Assembly: GCF_003573695.1 (NCBI RefSeq)
Contig: NC_039363.1
Location: 167,230,747 to 167,294,746 of the forward strand
DNA length: 64,000 nt
DNA from: Papaver somniferum
Lineage: Eukaryota > Streptophyta > Magnoliopsida > Ranunculales > Papaveraceae
Direction of reading: 5' to 3'
In this document: positions 23,369 to 40,806 of the stretch, in pieces
How positions within the stretch are numbered: position 1 is the first letter of the stretch
Layout of the letters: every line of letters begins with the position of its first letter
Translations under genes and position numbers: made by a program
Notes under the pieces: generated by a model
Databases searched by the model: none
Told to the model about the DNA's origin: nothing
What the model saw: the letters and a program-made list of their open reading frames with translations, nothing else

Positions 23369-25892
23369 TGAAAAAGAGGGGGTCTAACAACCACACCCAA
23401 TATTTCGTTTAGGAAATCTGTATGAACTAACTCCAATATAATTCCAAGAGAATCAACTAGACAGTCAGACTCAATCAAGGAAAACATATCCAAGAGTTAT
23501 ATCTCAATTTCTCAAATCAATCTACAATCGAATAGATAGAAATCTGTGAGACGAATCAATATGAGAAATAACTTGGATGGTACCAAAGACCAATATCCAA
23601 GCGTCAATCAATTCTAATCAACAACCAAAGGTTCAATTTACCAATTGATTGAGTTGCACACAACCTATGATATTTTAATTATATAGAAAATATAATACGG
23701 GTAAAGAAATAACACAGACACCGGAAGTTTTGTTAACGAGGAAATTGCAATTGCAGAAAAACCCCGGGACCTAGTCCAGATTTGAACACCACACTGTATT
23801 AAGCCGCTACATACTCTATCCTACTACAAGTTAACTTCGGACTGGAATGTAGTTGAGCCTAACCAATCTCACACTGATTAAGGTACAGTCGCGTTCCTCA
23901 CGCCTCTGAATCCCAACAGGTCTCTACACACTTGATTCTCTTAGCTGATCTCACCCACAACTAAGAGTTTCTACGACCCAAAGTCGAAGACTTGATAAAC
24001 AAATCTGTCTCACACAGAAAAGTCTATTGAATAGATACATTTGTCTTCCACAGAAATACCTACGAGTTTTTGTTCCGTCTTTTGATAAGTCAAGGTGAAC
24101 ATGAACCAATTTATACACCAGACTTATATTCCCGAAGAACAGCCTAGCAATATCAATCACCTCACAATGATCTTAGCCGTATGGTAGCGAAACAAGATAT
24201 TTTGGAATCACAAACGATGGGACGAAGATGTTTGTGACTACTTTTTATCTTACCTATCGGAGATTGAATCTCGAGAAAATCTTAGAGAATATAATACTCA
24301 ATACGATAGAACAAAATAAGATCAAAACACACAACTACAGAGAAAATAGTTGAGTTCGGCTTCAGAATCTCAATGAAGTCTTTAAATCATTAACCTATAA
24401 TGGTTTTAGAAAAACCTAGGTTAAAGGAGAATCGACTCTAGTCGCAACTACTATCACACAGGAGGTGTGGGGATTAGGTTTCCCAGTTGCTATAGTTCTC
24501 CCTTATATAGTCTTCAAATCAGGGTTTGCAATCAATGCTACCTTGGTAACAAAGCATTCAATATTCACTGTTAGATGAAAACCTGATTAGATTCAAGCTA
24601 ATATCTTTTAACCGTTATATTGAACTTAGCTTGTTATACACAAATGAAACGTTCCTTCATTTAGATATGGGTAACCGTACCTAAACGTGTACACTTGGTT
24701 GGCTCAACAATAGTTAACCGAAGTTAGCCATATGAACACTTTCATGTCAACCTTGTTCATCTTTATCACAACTAGTTCAAATGACTCAAATGAAACTATT
24801 TATAGAGTTGTTCAATTGTTTATATTCTCAAAGAAGTATATAAGACAGAATTGAAGCAAAATCGATTTTGATTCACTCGAATCAATTCATGAACATTATA
24901 GCCACAGTTTTCAAAAGATTGCATTCTTTATTATATAAATGTATTTTTTCATGAACAAACCGATTTTAGAACTTAACCCACTCAAGTATGCAAATGGGTA
25001 AGCATACTTAGAGTTCCGGACTTGGTCTGTCCGCCAATATGCGAACGGGTACGCATACTGTCATTCACGACCGAACTCAGTTGAATTGTTATGAAAACGG
25101 GTACGCATATTAAATTCCCGGACCTGAACTGTTAAGCCAGTACGCATACGAGTATGCATACTAAGTTCCTGAACTTCAACTGTTAAACCAGTACGCATAC
25201 GGGTATGCATACTATGGTTCCCGGACTTGGAGTAACTTGCAACATTTAGCATACAAGTACGCATATTGTGCTATATCCAATCAATGGTTAATTGTTCTAA
25301 ACTCCATGTTAATCATTGAAACATTCTTAGAAGATGGGAATAAATGTCTCACACAAACTATTAGCTTCAAAGAAATTTTTAAGTGATTAATAGATCAATA
25401 CGAAACATTCCGAGTCTATATCAAATGACTGTCTCACACAAATCATGTAAGATGTTACCAGGTGATTTTCACATGATCATCTTTTGACTTTCGTCAAGAA
25501 TAAAAGATGAACTTGGTTAAAGCAAAAGATTACCAACACATATTTCAAAAAATATGTAAGCAAGTTAAACTCAGCTCGAAATATCAAATGTGTATAAAGT
25601 AAAGTCTATATAGCTATACGACTTTTGTCTCAATAGGAGATAGAATTGAAATAAATTTCCAAGTGATGGATGAGTTCAAGTCTCCACATACCTTTTGTTG
25701 ATGAAGTTCCACAAGCTCCCCTTAGTAGATCATGAACGTCGTGAAGTCTAAAGCTCAAGTACACATTCTATCCTAATATGAGACATAGCTATAAGTATAC
25801 TAGAAATCAAGACTTATAGTTTTGACAATTAAACTTGACAAACAAGCATGAGATATGAACGCTTGCGAGTTCGACCGAGTAGTGCTCTAACA
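23369..25892 (-). repeat. 5' LTR of element B (2524 bp)
   Basis: The ends match those of the element 1 LTR (minus strand TGTTAGAGCA ... CTTTTTCA). It differs by a longer array of alternating GTACGCATAC / GTATGCGTAC-type decamers at about 24985-25265. This array creates a false repetitive ORF (repeated MHTRMRTG). Confidence 0.87.
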
Positions 25893-26029
25893 AAATCTAC
25901 TAAAATCATACGATGTAGTGTTATAAGATATAATGGCAAATTCCGTGAGTAAATATAATGGTTTTTGTCGATGAAGTACTTCAAATATCTTCGTTTGATC
26001 TTCAGATTTCGAGGGTTATTACAGTGACA

Positions 26030-26158
26030 CTCAACTACCATACTCTAATCCTAGTCTGAGACTTGACTTTAGTAGACAAGAAATCAATATATAGTTTTGT
26101 GCATCTAACATTGACAACAAGTTTGAGTTTGCGAATTCGACAGAGCAGTGCTCTAACA
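26030..26158 (-). repeat. LTR fragment of the same family
   Basis: The minus strand begins TGTTAGAGCACTGCTC at 26158 and follows the LTR for about 130 bp, then stops. The 137 bp between it and element B (25893-26029) hold nothing I recognise. Confidence 0.6.
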
Positions 26159-26189
26159 CATAGAAATATTATCTGAATGAGAAGTGTTA

Positions 26190-26500
26190 CCCAACTGTGA
26201 TGACTCATCACTGAATACACTTAGAGTCTGGAAAATATTTTTCGATGGTGTTTTAAATGATAAAGATGGACGAGTTGGTAATTACACCAGAAAACAACCT
26301 CATCGAGTACTCATATATCTTGATTTCATCCCAAATAACAACCAAGATGAATATGACGCATTGTTGCAAGGACTTTTAGCTTCAAAAGGTCTGTAACTCA
26401 AACAATTTGTTCACTATACTGATACCCAGTTGGCTTCAAAACAAGTGGGAGGCCAGTTTAAAACAAAAAACACTATCATGGTCAACTACAAAGACGTAGT
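26190..26500 (+). pseudogene. Ty3/gypsy RNase H fragment, degenerate
   Basis: WKIFFDGVLNDKDGRVGNY resembles the first strand of gypsy RNase H (usually W-x-hydrophobic-x-hydrophobic-D-G). NNNQDEYDALLQGLLASKGL matches the NNEAEYEALxxGLxxA helix, with Gln for the usual Glu. TDTQLASKQVGGQFKTKN matches the SDSQLVVNQVxGEYxxKD block. A stop at 26394 breaks the frame, after which the same frame resumes. It is isolated, with no flanking RT or integrase. Confidence 0.7.
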
Positions 26501-26775
26501 ACTGGATTCATTTACTTGTTTTTGTAATGTTCTACTACTAAATCTTTGGATTTTTTTTCTTTTTCTTTTTGGATTTCTATTTTTTTTCCTTTTTTTTCCG
26601 GATTTCTTAGCTTGTCTTGTTTTTCAGATTAGCTATTTATAATCGAGAGGGTAATATAAAAACCCGAAAATTAATGGATGCTAGCGATACTAATTTTCTG
26701 GGGTACCAAATCTCATATAAGACAAATAAAAAAATGCTCTGTTTTTTACGTTCTCTCCCTAAAACTGGTACCCCT
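26501..26775. other. T-rich spacer
   Basis: No gene seen. It contains a long T/C-rich stretch at about 26549-26600. Confidence 0.5.
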
Positions 26776-26783
26776 ATCAGTAA

Positions 26784-28068
26784 CAAGCTTATTATAGGGG
26801 CGGCATGATTTATCAGAGGGGCGGCATTGTGATAGTAATGTCCCTTTAGTTGGTTAGGGGATGTCCTAAAGGGGATGTAAATTGACTAGATTACCCTTTT
26901 CACCTTAAATCAACCAAAATCAAATCAATTTTTTTAAACCAAATGAATCAGAAAAAATCAAATCAGTTTTTTTTCATCATCTTCTTCATCTTCTCTTCTC
27001 CTCCATCAACCGTAACCTCCATTAAAACTGAAAATTTCATCGTCTTCGATTAATCGACGATTCGAAAAATGTTTGGAAAAACCCAGTTAGGGTTTAGTTT
27101 ATCGTGTTGGATTTAAGTTAATTTTGTATCAAAAATTAGGGTTTTGTATGAAAATTGAAATTGAAATTTCTAGTTGCATGTGAGTTACGGTTGGTAATAA
27201 CTCAAATACGAACCGTAACTGTAGATTGGGTTGATGTTACGGTTGGTTTTAACTCAAATACCAACCGTAAGTTCTTAGTTTTGAGAAATATGTTCAGTTA
27301 CGGTTTGTATTTGCATCATATTTATCAACCGTAATTGAGTTACGGTTTGTTACTCAAACAACCATACCAACCGTAAATAATCCCGTGTCTTAAGAATTTA
27401 TCAAATAATGATTTACGGTTCAAAAGTTAAGTTGACACACCAACCGTAGGGTAGTTACGGTTGGTCTCGATTCATTAGTTACCAACAGTAATTTAGTTAC
27501 GGTTGTTATCCAAATCTAATTACCAACCGTAACTGGTTTTACAATTGGATCTTCCCCAAATTTAACCAGTTACGGTTGGTATTCGATAACTTACGAACCG
27601 TAACTAAGAGTTACGGTTGGTCACGAGCAAAATTGCAACCGCAAGTTCTTCTGAAAATTTAAAAGTTTTGATTTTGTTACGTACTTTAGATAATTTTGAG
27701 CGAGAAAAAGCTAATGGGAACTAATTTAGAAGTATACCGAGTCAATGGAATCACTCATTTAGTTGAGTGAATCAAAATCTAGGGTTTCACAAATATCACG
27801 AAAGTTTTTCTTTTTCTTCTCCTCTAAACTTTTTTCTTTTTAACTCTAAAAATCTGATTCTGTTTTGATTTTGAGTTAATATAAGTGAAATTAATCATCA
27901 ACACTAAACTTGATTATCATCACTAAACTAGGTTATCAATACTGAGGGTTAATTTGTTATTTCCAATTTTTTTTGATAAAAAACACCTTGAATGATCATG
28001 TAATGACATTTTTATCCTATTAGAATTTCGCCCCTCTAATAAAACATGCCGGCCCTGTAATAAGATTG
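26784..28068. mobile_element. 1.29-kb TIR DNA transposon (non-autonomous) with hairpin array
   Basis: An 8-bp direct repeat ATCAGTAA (26776-26783 and 28069-28076) flanks it. Inverted ends about 42 bp long start CAAGCTTATTATAGGGGCGG on the left and CAATCTTATTACAGGGCCGG on the right (opposite strand). The match then continues through GCATG-TTTAT-AGAGGGGCG with few differences. No transposase is seen. The 8-bp duplication suggests a hAT-like or Mutator-like origin; I cannot decide which. Its right end is 144 bp upstream of the CPN60 start codon, so it occupies the upstream control region of that gene. Confidence 0.85.
27182..27640. repeat. Nine hairpins of the motif TTACGGTTGGT / ACCAACCGTAA
   Basis: Within the TIR element, nine successive pairs of GTTACGGTTGGT and its inverse ACCAACCGTAAC occur, each pair enclosing a 10-20 base loop, with about 50 bp between pairs. 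Pair 2 (near 27235-27270) is a perfect 11-bp inverted repeat; others have one or two changes. The loops themselves are not conserved, but the arms are. Confidence 0.85.
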
Positions 28069-28211
28069 ATCAGTAATGTTGCAAATTTTGTGGGTACATC
28101 ATTTTTAGACTCTCTTCCTTTGTCTTGAAACTAAATCCCCACCCCAGAAAACAACATTCTGTTCTTCTCTAAACCCCAAAAACCCCAATACCAGAGGAAC
28201 CCACTAACCAA

Positions 28212-34526
<6,315 letters not shown>

Positions 34527-34529
34527 AAG

Positions 34530-35140
34530 AAGCAGCAGAAATTCAGGAGATGAAAGTATATAAATGGTTTAGAAAGTAAAGAACCCTGGTGATTTTGAAA
34601 TCCAACATACGCTCTCGTCGCTGTTTGTTTCCGCAGGGCCAAGGGAAATGTTGACTTAATTTTAAGCAGAAGAGAATCAAAATTAAAATGCAGAGACATG
34701 TTGGCATTGGGTTTGGACTTCCAGACTCTCAGGCTTTAATCGCATATTTTAGATATTAGGCAACCAATTTTGACAGTATGTTGTTTTATTTTGCTCCCCT
34801 TTAGATTCAGGTGTAAATTTTTTTTTACTGGACAACAGAAGTTGTAATTTTCCATTGATATAATACTCTGATTTGTAAGCTGTAACAAAAAATAAAAGAT
34901 ATCACCCGCCTTCTGTTTCAGTCGGTGCAAATCTTGGTGAAAAAACCGAAGTGTATCTAGACTTTTCGGTTGCTTTTTCAGATTCAAAATTTTTCGAGAC
35001 CCTTGTGAAATGACGTGGCACAGACGTGTGCTTAAAACAAACGAAAAGAAGTTCAAAAATTACGGCCCGTAAACAAGATCACGGCCCTGTGAACATCAAG
35101 GGTCTTAATATTTCAAAGTAAAAAGAAGCTTAAAGCCTTA
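34530..35140. other. CPN60 3' UTR and intergenic spacer
   Basis: No gene seen. An AATAAA near 34890 may end the CPN60 transcript. GGCCC motifs near 35064 and 35082, and an AACCCTA telo-box-like motif near 35200, are common in promoters and leaders of plant ribosomal protein genes and fit the downstream bL17 gene. Confidence 0.45.
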
Positions 35141-36058
35141 AACCCTTCTCCTCTCTTGCTCTCCTGATCTCCCATCACCACCCTGAAGTTCGATTCCTGA
35201 ACCCTAAAAAAAAGAACAAGGTACAAAATCTCCGTCTCTCTCTCTCTCGGTCGAGTTTTATAAACAACTTCGTAGATTTGATTTCTTCTCGTGTTACAAG
35301 TGTTGATTCTATTTTTCGTAATAGAATTTGCTTGGATAATCAAAACTATGGCTGGGTTAATTTTGATAGAGTTATGAATTTGGGTTTAGTTGATCTCAAG
35401 TTTAAGCTATGGGATACTGTACCCAATTTCTCAGTTATTATTCATTTAAGAATTCAGACTCATTTTCTGTATTTGCCCTAATTTCTAATTTCTAAATTTT
35501 TATTTTTCTTCCGCAATGGATTAGCCTCAGTTGAATCTTTTAGGTTGAATATAGGAACAGGATAAACACCTTGAATACATTTCATTTCAACTTTTTTATT
35601 CGCTTTGCAATCGTAGAAATGCATCTGTATGAATGTAGGGTGAGGTCTCTGTTCTTCGATCAAGTCCTAGAATCACCTATCAACAACAATCTTGAAAATG
35701 AAAACAATATCTAAGTGAAAAATTACTAAATCATGAATTGCCTGGTGAAACGGCAAGGTAAACATATCTCCTAATACCTGGAGGAGTCTAAATTGAAGTT
35801 GGGTTCTATAATTCTATTTGGCGGAGAGTGTCAACAAACTTATTCCAATGCTAACTCTAATTTTTTCAACTTGATTCCTTAATTTGTTCCATCATTTCAT
35901 TTAATTTCTTCATCCTCGTAGACTTACTTTTATGTTTCATTTGATATTTAAGGATATACTTGTTAAGATTTCAATGTCTTGTTTATTGATTGAAAGTACC
36001 TTTTATTTTTTTAACGTACAACTGATGTCACGTAATGGTTGTTTGTTCTACCCCTAGG

Positions 36059-38472
36059 ATGAGAAAGCTCAATCGACCTACTGGTCATAGAATGTCTATG
36101 CTAAGGTATCATCTACAGCAACAGCTCTTCGTACAATATACTCCTTACTCTTGCTTGTTAAAGTTTACAACTTTTCGCTATTAAACTATTTGTGGTTTTC
36201 GTTGGAGTATTTCTTTAGAACAATGGTTTCTCAGCTGGTGAAGCATGAGCGCATAGAAACTACAGTGGCCAAGGTATTGATTTACATTGTGTCTTTTCAT
36301 TTTTGAAAGGCTCTAATGGTTTGCAAAATTTTTAGAGTAGATGCATAGAGTTACTATTCCTCGCCAGACATTAATTTGTTACTATTTTCTTTTACTGGCT
36401 CAGCGACTCTTTGTATTGGTACCAGCGACTCTTTGTATTGGTACAAATGAGGGATTAACTGCTTTTTTATATTTCAGGCAAAAGAAATTCGATGTCTTGC
36501 AGATAACATGGTGAAACTTGGGAAAGAGGTTTTTATGATCTACATCCATAGATAATTTGTTTCATCCATTCCTACTTTTGCTACGTTTTCGTTGTTATAT
36601 ACATTCAACAGACATGTTTTTTAATTTGTATATCTTTCCATGCAGTTCTGCACCTTATTGTATTCAATATTTGTTCTGTAAGCATGAAAAGTGAAATAAG
36701 TCATAAATCTAGAACAACCCTGAATCATTCTCGTTGTCCTAGCTGAGCACACATCACTCTGGTAGCACTTTCCCATCTAAACCCAACTGTTTTACTTCTC
36801 AGTTCTCTCTCCTAAGCTTAGTGCAGGTTCTACCACAGTAACTAAACTAGTCCAGGGCTCCAGATCTCTTACTAACAAGTAACGACCTTTTTCTAAGTGA
36901 TCGTGTTAGACACATTGTATCTTTCTTGGACACCAGCATACATTATAGAGGCTTTTTAGGTTATAAGACTTAACAGATTTGTGCCGGATGGTAAAACTCA
37001 TCCATACAATGTGCTTGTATTGAGGTTATGGAAAAGGCTTATTATTATGTGCTTTGGGTTCTTTAAGTTGCTCTTATTAAATTTACGAAAAGGAAGGCCG
37101 CTTTTCTATCATTTTATAAAACTTACCAGATTTGGTTTGGACAGTAGAACTCATCTAAAATGTGTGCATTTCTTGACGTTACATGGAAAACGTTTATCAT
37201 ATGGCATATGCTCTGAGTTCTGTAAGTTGCTTTTGTAGAATTTACAAGAAAACCAGTCTCTCTTCAATTGCATTAATGCGTTTCTATTTTTCATCTGGAT
37301 GGTAGACCTCATCCACAACCATGCGCTTGTTTGAGGTTATATGAAAAGGCTTATCATCTTGTATTTTGGATTCCGCAAGTTGTCCCTGTAGAATTTACGG
37401 AAAGTCCAATTGCTTTACATAGCTTTTCTGTTTTTCATCTAAACCCTCGTTATTTTTTTTCTCACTACTTCTGGTGATAGCTGATACTTCAAGTTAAGTG
37501 GATAGAGTGAGTTCATAAGTTAGGCTCAAAGCTTAACTTAAGTTCATAAGTTAGGCTCAAAGCTTTCTGGAATTTGTTCATAACTAAGGTTTAGAACCTT
37601 CGTTTATCTCGATCTTGTTTTGAAACTTGCATATTAAATAATAATATAGCTCCAAAGTTTATTGGAATATGCTGATTAACAATTACGTCTACATGTAACC
37701 TTGTTAGAGGGGTTGAACTATCTGAACATTAAGCCAGGTTAATGAACTTTATGTTTGTGAACTTTAGTGCTATCCCGTCTGAATTTTTTTTCCTTCCCCA
37801 ATCTAGGGTACTCTTGCTGCTGCAAGGCAGGCAGCTGCCTTCGTGCGAGGAGATGATGTCCTTCACAAGTTATTTACAGAATTGAAATATCGCTACAGGT
37901 AAGCTTTTCCTCAATTGGTATTTGTTCTTTGTTATCTTGATTGTTAATCTTTTCATAAGCTTATCTGGAGATTACTGTATAAACAGAAATAGGGAAGGTG
38001 GATATACTAGATTGCTTCGGACGCGCATTCGAGTAGGGGATTCTGCAGAAATGGCATATATTGAGTAAGTTTTGGTTTCTATGGATTTTCGTGCAGTCTT
38101 TGCCAAATTGTAGAGATACTCGGTCTTTACCTGGTATTTCCTGGGTCAACTCATAGATGATCCTGGGGCGGTGCCGAGGGTATCTCCAAATTGATTAGTT
38201 TAGACTTTTCTAATATCTTCTGAAATTTCCTGTAAAATAGAGAATTTGAGTTCAAGCAATAGAGGGTGTATTGTATGAGCTGACACCAGCACTCTTCCAC
38301 TGTTCTTTGTTATTCTTATAGGTTTGTTGACAGAGAAAATGAACTGAGACAGGCGAAACCTCCAACTCCTCAACCACCTCAAAGACTTCCCATGGATCCA
38401 TGGACAAGGTCCCGGCATACCAGGCAGTTTGCACCCCCGAAGGAGGATGAGAACTCCCGAGCTGACATTTGA
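36059..38472 (+). CDS. Ribosomal protein bL17, probably mitochondrial (6 coding exons)
   Basis: Large-subunit ribosomal protein of the bacterial L17 family, binding near the polypeptide exit tunnel. Coding exons: 36059-36105, 36219-36273, 36478-36528, 37807-37898, 37987-38064, 38322-38472. They join to 157 residues. The family signature is clear: MRKLNRPTGHRMSMLR, KHERIETTVAKAKEIRCLAD, then RYRNREGGYTRLLRTRIRVGD. The protein starts directly at the conserved domain with no long transit peptide and ends in a plant-specific proline-rich tail (PPTPQPPQRLPMDPW). Short forms of this kind in plants are mitochondrial; the plastid form has a long N-terminal extension. A leader exon near 35140-35219 with a 5' UTR intron ending at 36057 is likely (AAG/GT ... 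AG/GATG). Intron 3 (1278 bp) holds three diverged repeats. Confidence 0.9.
36985..37420 (+). repeat. Three diverged ~155-bp tandem repeats in bL17 intron 3
   Basis: Units starting near 36985, 37139 and 37302 share, in order, a CTCATCCA-like start, GAGGTTATGGAAAAGGCTTAT, TTCTGTAAGTTGC and GAATTTACGAAAA-like blocks. They are well diverged, so the array is old. No coding signal is preserved. Confidence 0.6.
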
Positions 38473-39255
38473 AGTTAGATCTTCGTGAAGCTCACATTTT
38501 GGATTTGTATTCTGATCTCTTCAATGTCATCAATTTTCTTCCGTTATGAGGAAATTTAGAGCTTAATGTTTATTTTGATTTTTTCTCTCTTGATTCTGAC
38601 ATCTTATTTACTGCGTCACAGACTTGAGAACATACACAAGGAATTAGTTTTTATATATACAGGGCAATCACTATAAGCAGGGTGTTATTGGGTAGCACAA
38701 CTGGAGGTTTTATCATTAAAATAAGCAAGTAAACAAGTTTAATTGGCGCAACTGCACTAAAGTATATATTGCAAGGCATGCTGAGCAGAATATGTGAATG
38801 ACAAATATGAACAAATTATTCTGTACCCAAAATGTTGACTATGCCAAACTGTCATTCACGAACAACATAGAAATTTATGTCAGGAGACTATCAAACTGCT
38901 ACAAGGCAACCAACCATCCAACAAGGCATGACTTGCTGAAGTAGGTGTGCATTAGCCAGCTGATGAGCAAATTAGTCTTGGCTGCTGGCTCCATTTGTTG
39001 CTCAAGTCTATATTCAGAAGTATCAGAACAACAATAGGAATCCTAATTTAAATTGCAGTACAAAAATCTTTGTGTAAACAGATAAACAACGCACGGCAAA
39101 TTCATTCAAATATCAAACTCATTTCAGGAAATAGACACATAGTTCTCACTTCTCAGCAATAGCAAACTCAAAGTTGTTCCACAGGATTTTAAAACTGAAG
39201 GATAAAAAATAGAATATAACGGTTGAATTAAAGAGCGATAAACAAAATGCAGTAC
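38473..39255. other. Intergenic spacer between convergent bL17 and F-box genes
   Basis: About 780 bp holding the 3' UTRs of the two convergent genes. I see no ORF or repeat worth calling. Confidence 0.5.
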
Positions 39256-40665
39256 TCATTCTTTAGTTTTATTGTTTTTCACATTCTTCATTTCGGGCAT
39301 AGTCATTTCAGCATAAATATCATGGAGATGAATCAACACCCCAGGTTTTTTGCGCTTGAAATCCTCAAGAGCAGACTTGCTGCAACGATTCTCACCATCT
39401 ACATATAATCTCTGAAGCTTGTCTCAGCCATTACACAAAGCTTGCAACCCTGAATCACATAACTTTGTGCACCCATACACGTTAAGAAGCACCAAATCTT
39501 TGCAATTTCTACTAATAGCTTCCCATCCTTGAAGCTCTATCTCCTCACAATCTGATAGATTCAGGATTTTTAGTAAAGGGCAACCTTTTGAAATCGTCAT
39601 AATTGCTTCGGTATTTATAGGTCCTTCTCCAACCTCAGCCAATACATAAGGCGTTGAGAGAAATAGTTCTTCAAGCCCACCACCACTAACAATTGCAGTA
39701 ATCCCCTCTGGTGTAAGTTTGCACCCGCCTGCTACAAGATGGATTAATGTCTTTGGACACTCAACAAAGCCAATACCTGTTATGCTGCTGCAAGATTCAA
39801 CGCAAAGCGAACGCAGTTTGCGACAGTTTTGCAAGAGAAAACTTATTCCTGAATCAGTAATTGAGCCACAAAATGAGAGGTTAACCGACTCTAAGGATAA
39901 ACAACATTTTGCCAGAGCTTCTAAACTTGTATCAGTAGCATGAGAAGATTTCAAGCTTACATCCGTCAAATGAGGGAACCAAGAAAACATTAAAGACAAC
40001 TCGGTATCTAAATAATGAGAGCAGTAGTCTAAGCACAGATACTGAACTTGGGATTCAAGGAATTGAGACTTCAATGTAACAAAATCTGTCATCTCCGGGC
40101 ACTTCTTTAGAGACAAATATTTAAGGTGTTGGAATCGAGTCATCAGTTTAGAAAGAATAATGGGAAAACTTTCATCAAATCTAACACTTCTTGCATACTC
40201 GTGACTACTTCGATACCATAAGGATTTATGATTGTTGTTCTGGATATGAAGCCACTGACGACAAGTCAATCCAAACGAGTTACGATCCTGTACAGTTTTT
40301 CTATAATCATCTCTAGTTCCTAGGCACTTGAATATAAGGTTCAGACAGTCACCGGGGAGGTCTGTAATAACAGATGAGGTTCTGCGGATTTTGGACGGAC
40401 GGTCATCACCACCACCATCCTCTCTTTCTCGGTGCTTACCCAACCCTTGGTTGTAATCGTCATTGCATGATAAACTCATCGCAAAAAAAAAAAAAAAAAC
40501 GATTTGCTAGAGCTAAAGATGATTACTCTATCTGTGTGTTCTTCTGACGCAAGAGGGATGGATAGAGATTGCAGAAGTAGTCCCAACGAGTTCTTTAATA
40601 AGTTACGAGGAATGGTTTCTGTTCATTGAGTCGTGTTAGGGTGCAAGTCCTTTGGTGCACGAATT
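39240..40665 (-). repeat. Duplicated F-box segment, copy 1
   Basis: The gene and about 180 bp of upstream DNA (GCAAGAGGGATGGATAGAGA, GTTACGAG, TTTGGTGCACGA blocks) match 50170-51650 in the same orientation. This is a dispersed direct duplication about 11 kb apart, now separated by retroelement DNA. Confidence 0.85.
39424..40479 (-). CDS. F-box/LRR protein, shortened by a premature stop
   Basis: Substrate-recognition subunit of an SCF ubiquitin ligase by family resemblance; the target is unknown. It is a single-exon 351-residue frame starting MSLSCNDDYN. The F-box is at about residues 38-85 (ITDLPGDCLNLIFKCLG ... GLTCRQWL), followed by leucine-rich repeats of the cysteine-containing type (LESVNLSFCGSITDSGI, LRSLCVESCSSITGIGF, LKILNLSDCEEIELQGW, LVLLNVYGCTKLCDSGL). 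The TGA at 39426-39424 falls where the second copy (50182-51390) has TGT (Cys). Beyond it the frame continues for 55 codons (DKLQRLYVDGENRCSKSAL ...) to the natural stop at 39258-39256. The last LRR and the tail are therefore lost. It may still be made as a shorter protein. Confidence 0.8.
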   Translation of the reverse strand: MSLSCNDDYNQGLGKHREREDGGGDDRPSKIRRTSSVITDLPGDCLNLIFKCLGTRDDYRKTVQDRNSFGLTCRQWLHIQNNNHKSLWYRSSHEYARSVRFDESFPIILSKLMTRFQHLKYLSLKKCPEMTDFVTLKSQFLESQVQYLCLDYCSHYLDTELSLMFSWFPHLTDVSLKSSHATDTSLEALAKCCLSLESVNLSFCGSITDSGISFLLQNCRKLRSLCVESCSSITGIGFVECPKTLIHLVAGGCKLTPEGITAIVSGGGLEELFLSTPYVLAEVGEGPINTEAIMTISKGCPLLKILNLSDCEEIELQGWEAISRNCKDLVLLNVYGCTKLCDSGLQALCNG

Positions 40666-40806
40666 AGTCCAGCACTTTTGTTGTATTGACTAGAAGACAA
40701 GTTTAGACCGCACAGGGAACTTGTAGTGTCCCGGGCATATAGAGGGCCGGCAAGATCCGATACCAAGTAGAAGTTCATCCTCAGAGGCGATGATATTAAT
40801 CCTGAA

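Larger units (their letters stand above)
19511..25892 (-). mobile_element. Element B: minus-strand pol-less relative of element 1
   Basis: On the minus strand the 5' LTR spans 25892-23369 (2524 bp), the primer binding site is 23366-23355, and the internal region runs to 19657. A GGAGGAGAT polypurine-type tract then precedes a 3' LTR that is cut off after about 146 bp (19656-19511). The internal tail (20760-19657) matches the tail of element 1 and carries the same GGGGGAG-type tracts (near 20314, 20072, 20012, 19973). The head encodes a different gag-like protein. No pol motifs are present. Confidence 0.83.

Noticed and set aside
25061..25264. Repetitive ORF with MHTRMRTG units on the minus strand
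   Set aside because: It is a by-product of the palindromic decamer array in the LTR of element B, with no conservation as protein.
40690..40800. Possible LTR of the Tat-like gypsy element
   Set aside because: No matching repeat on the other side and no TG...CA ends could be found.
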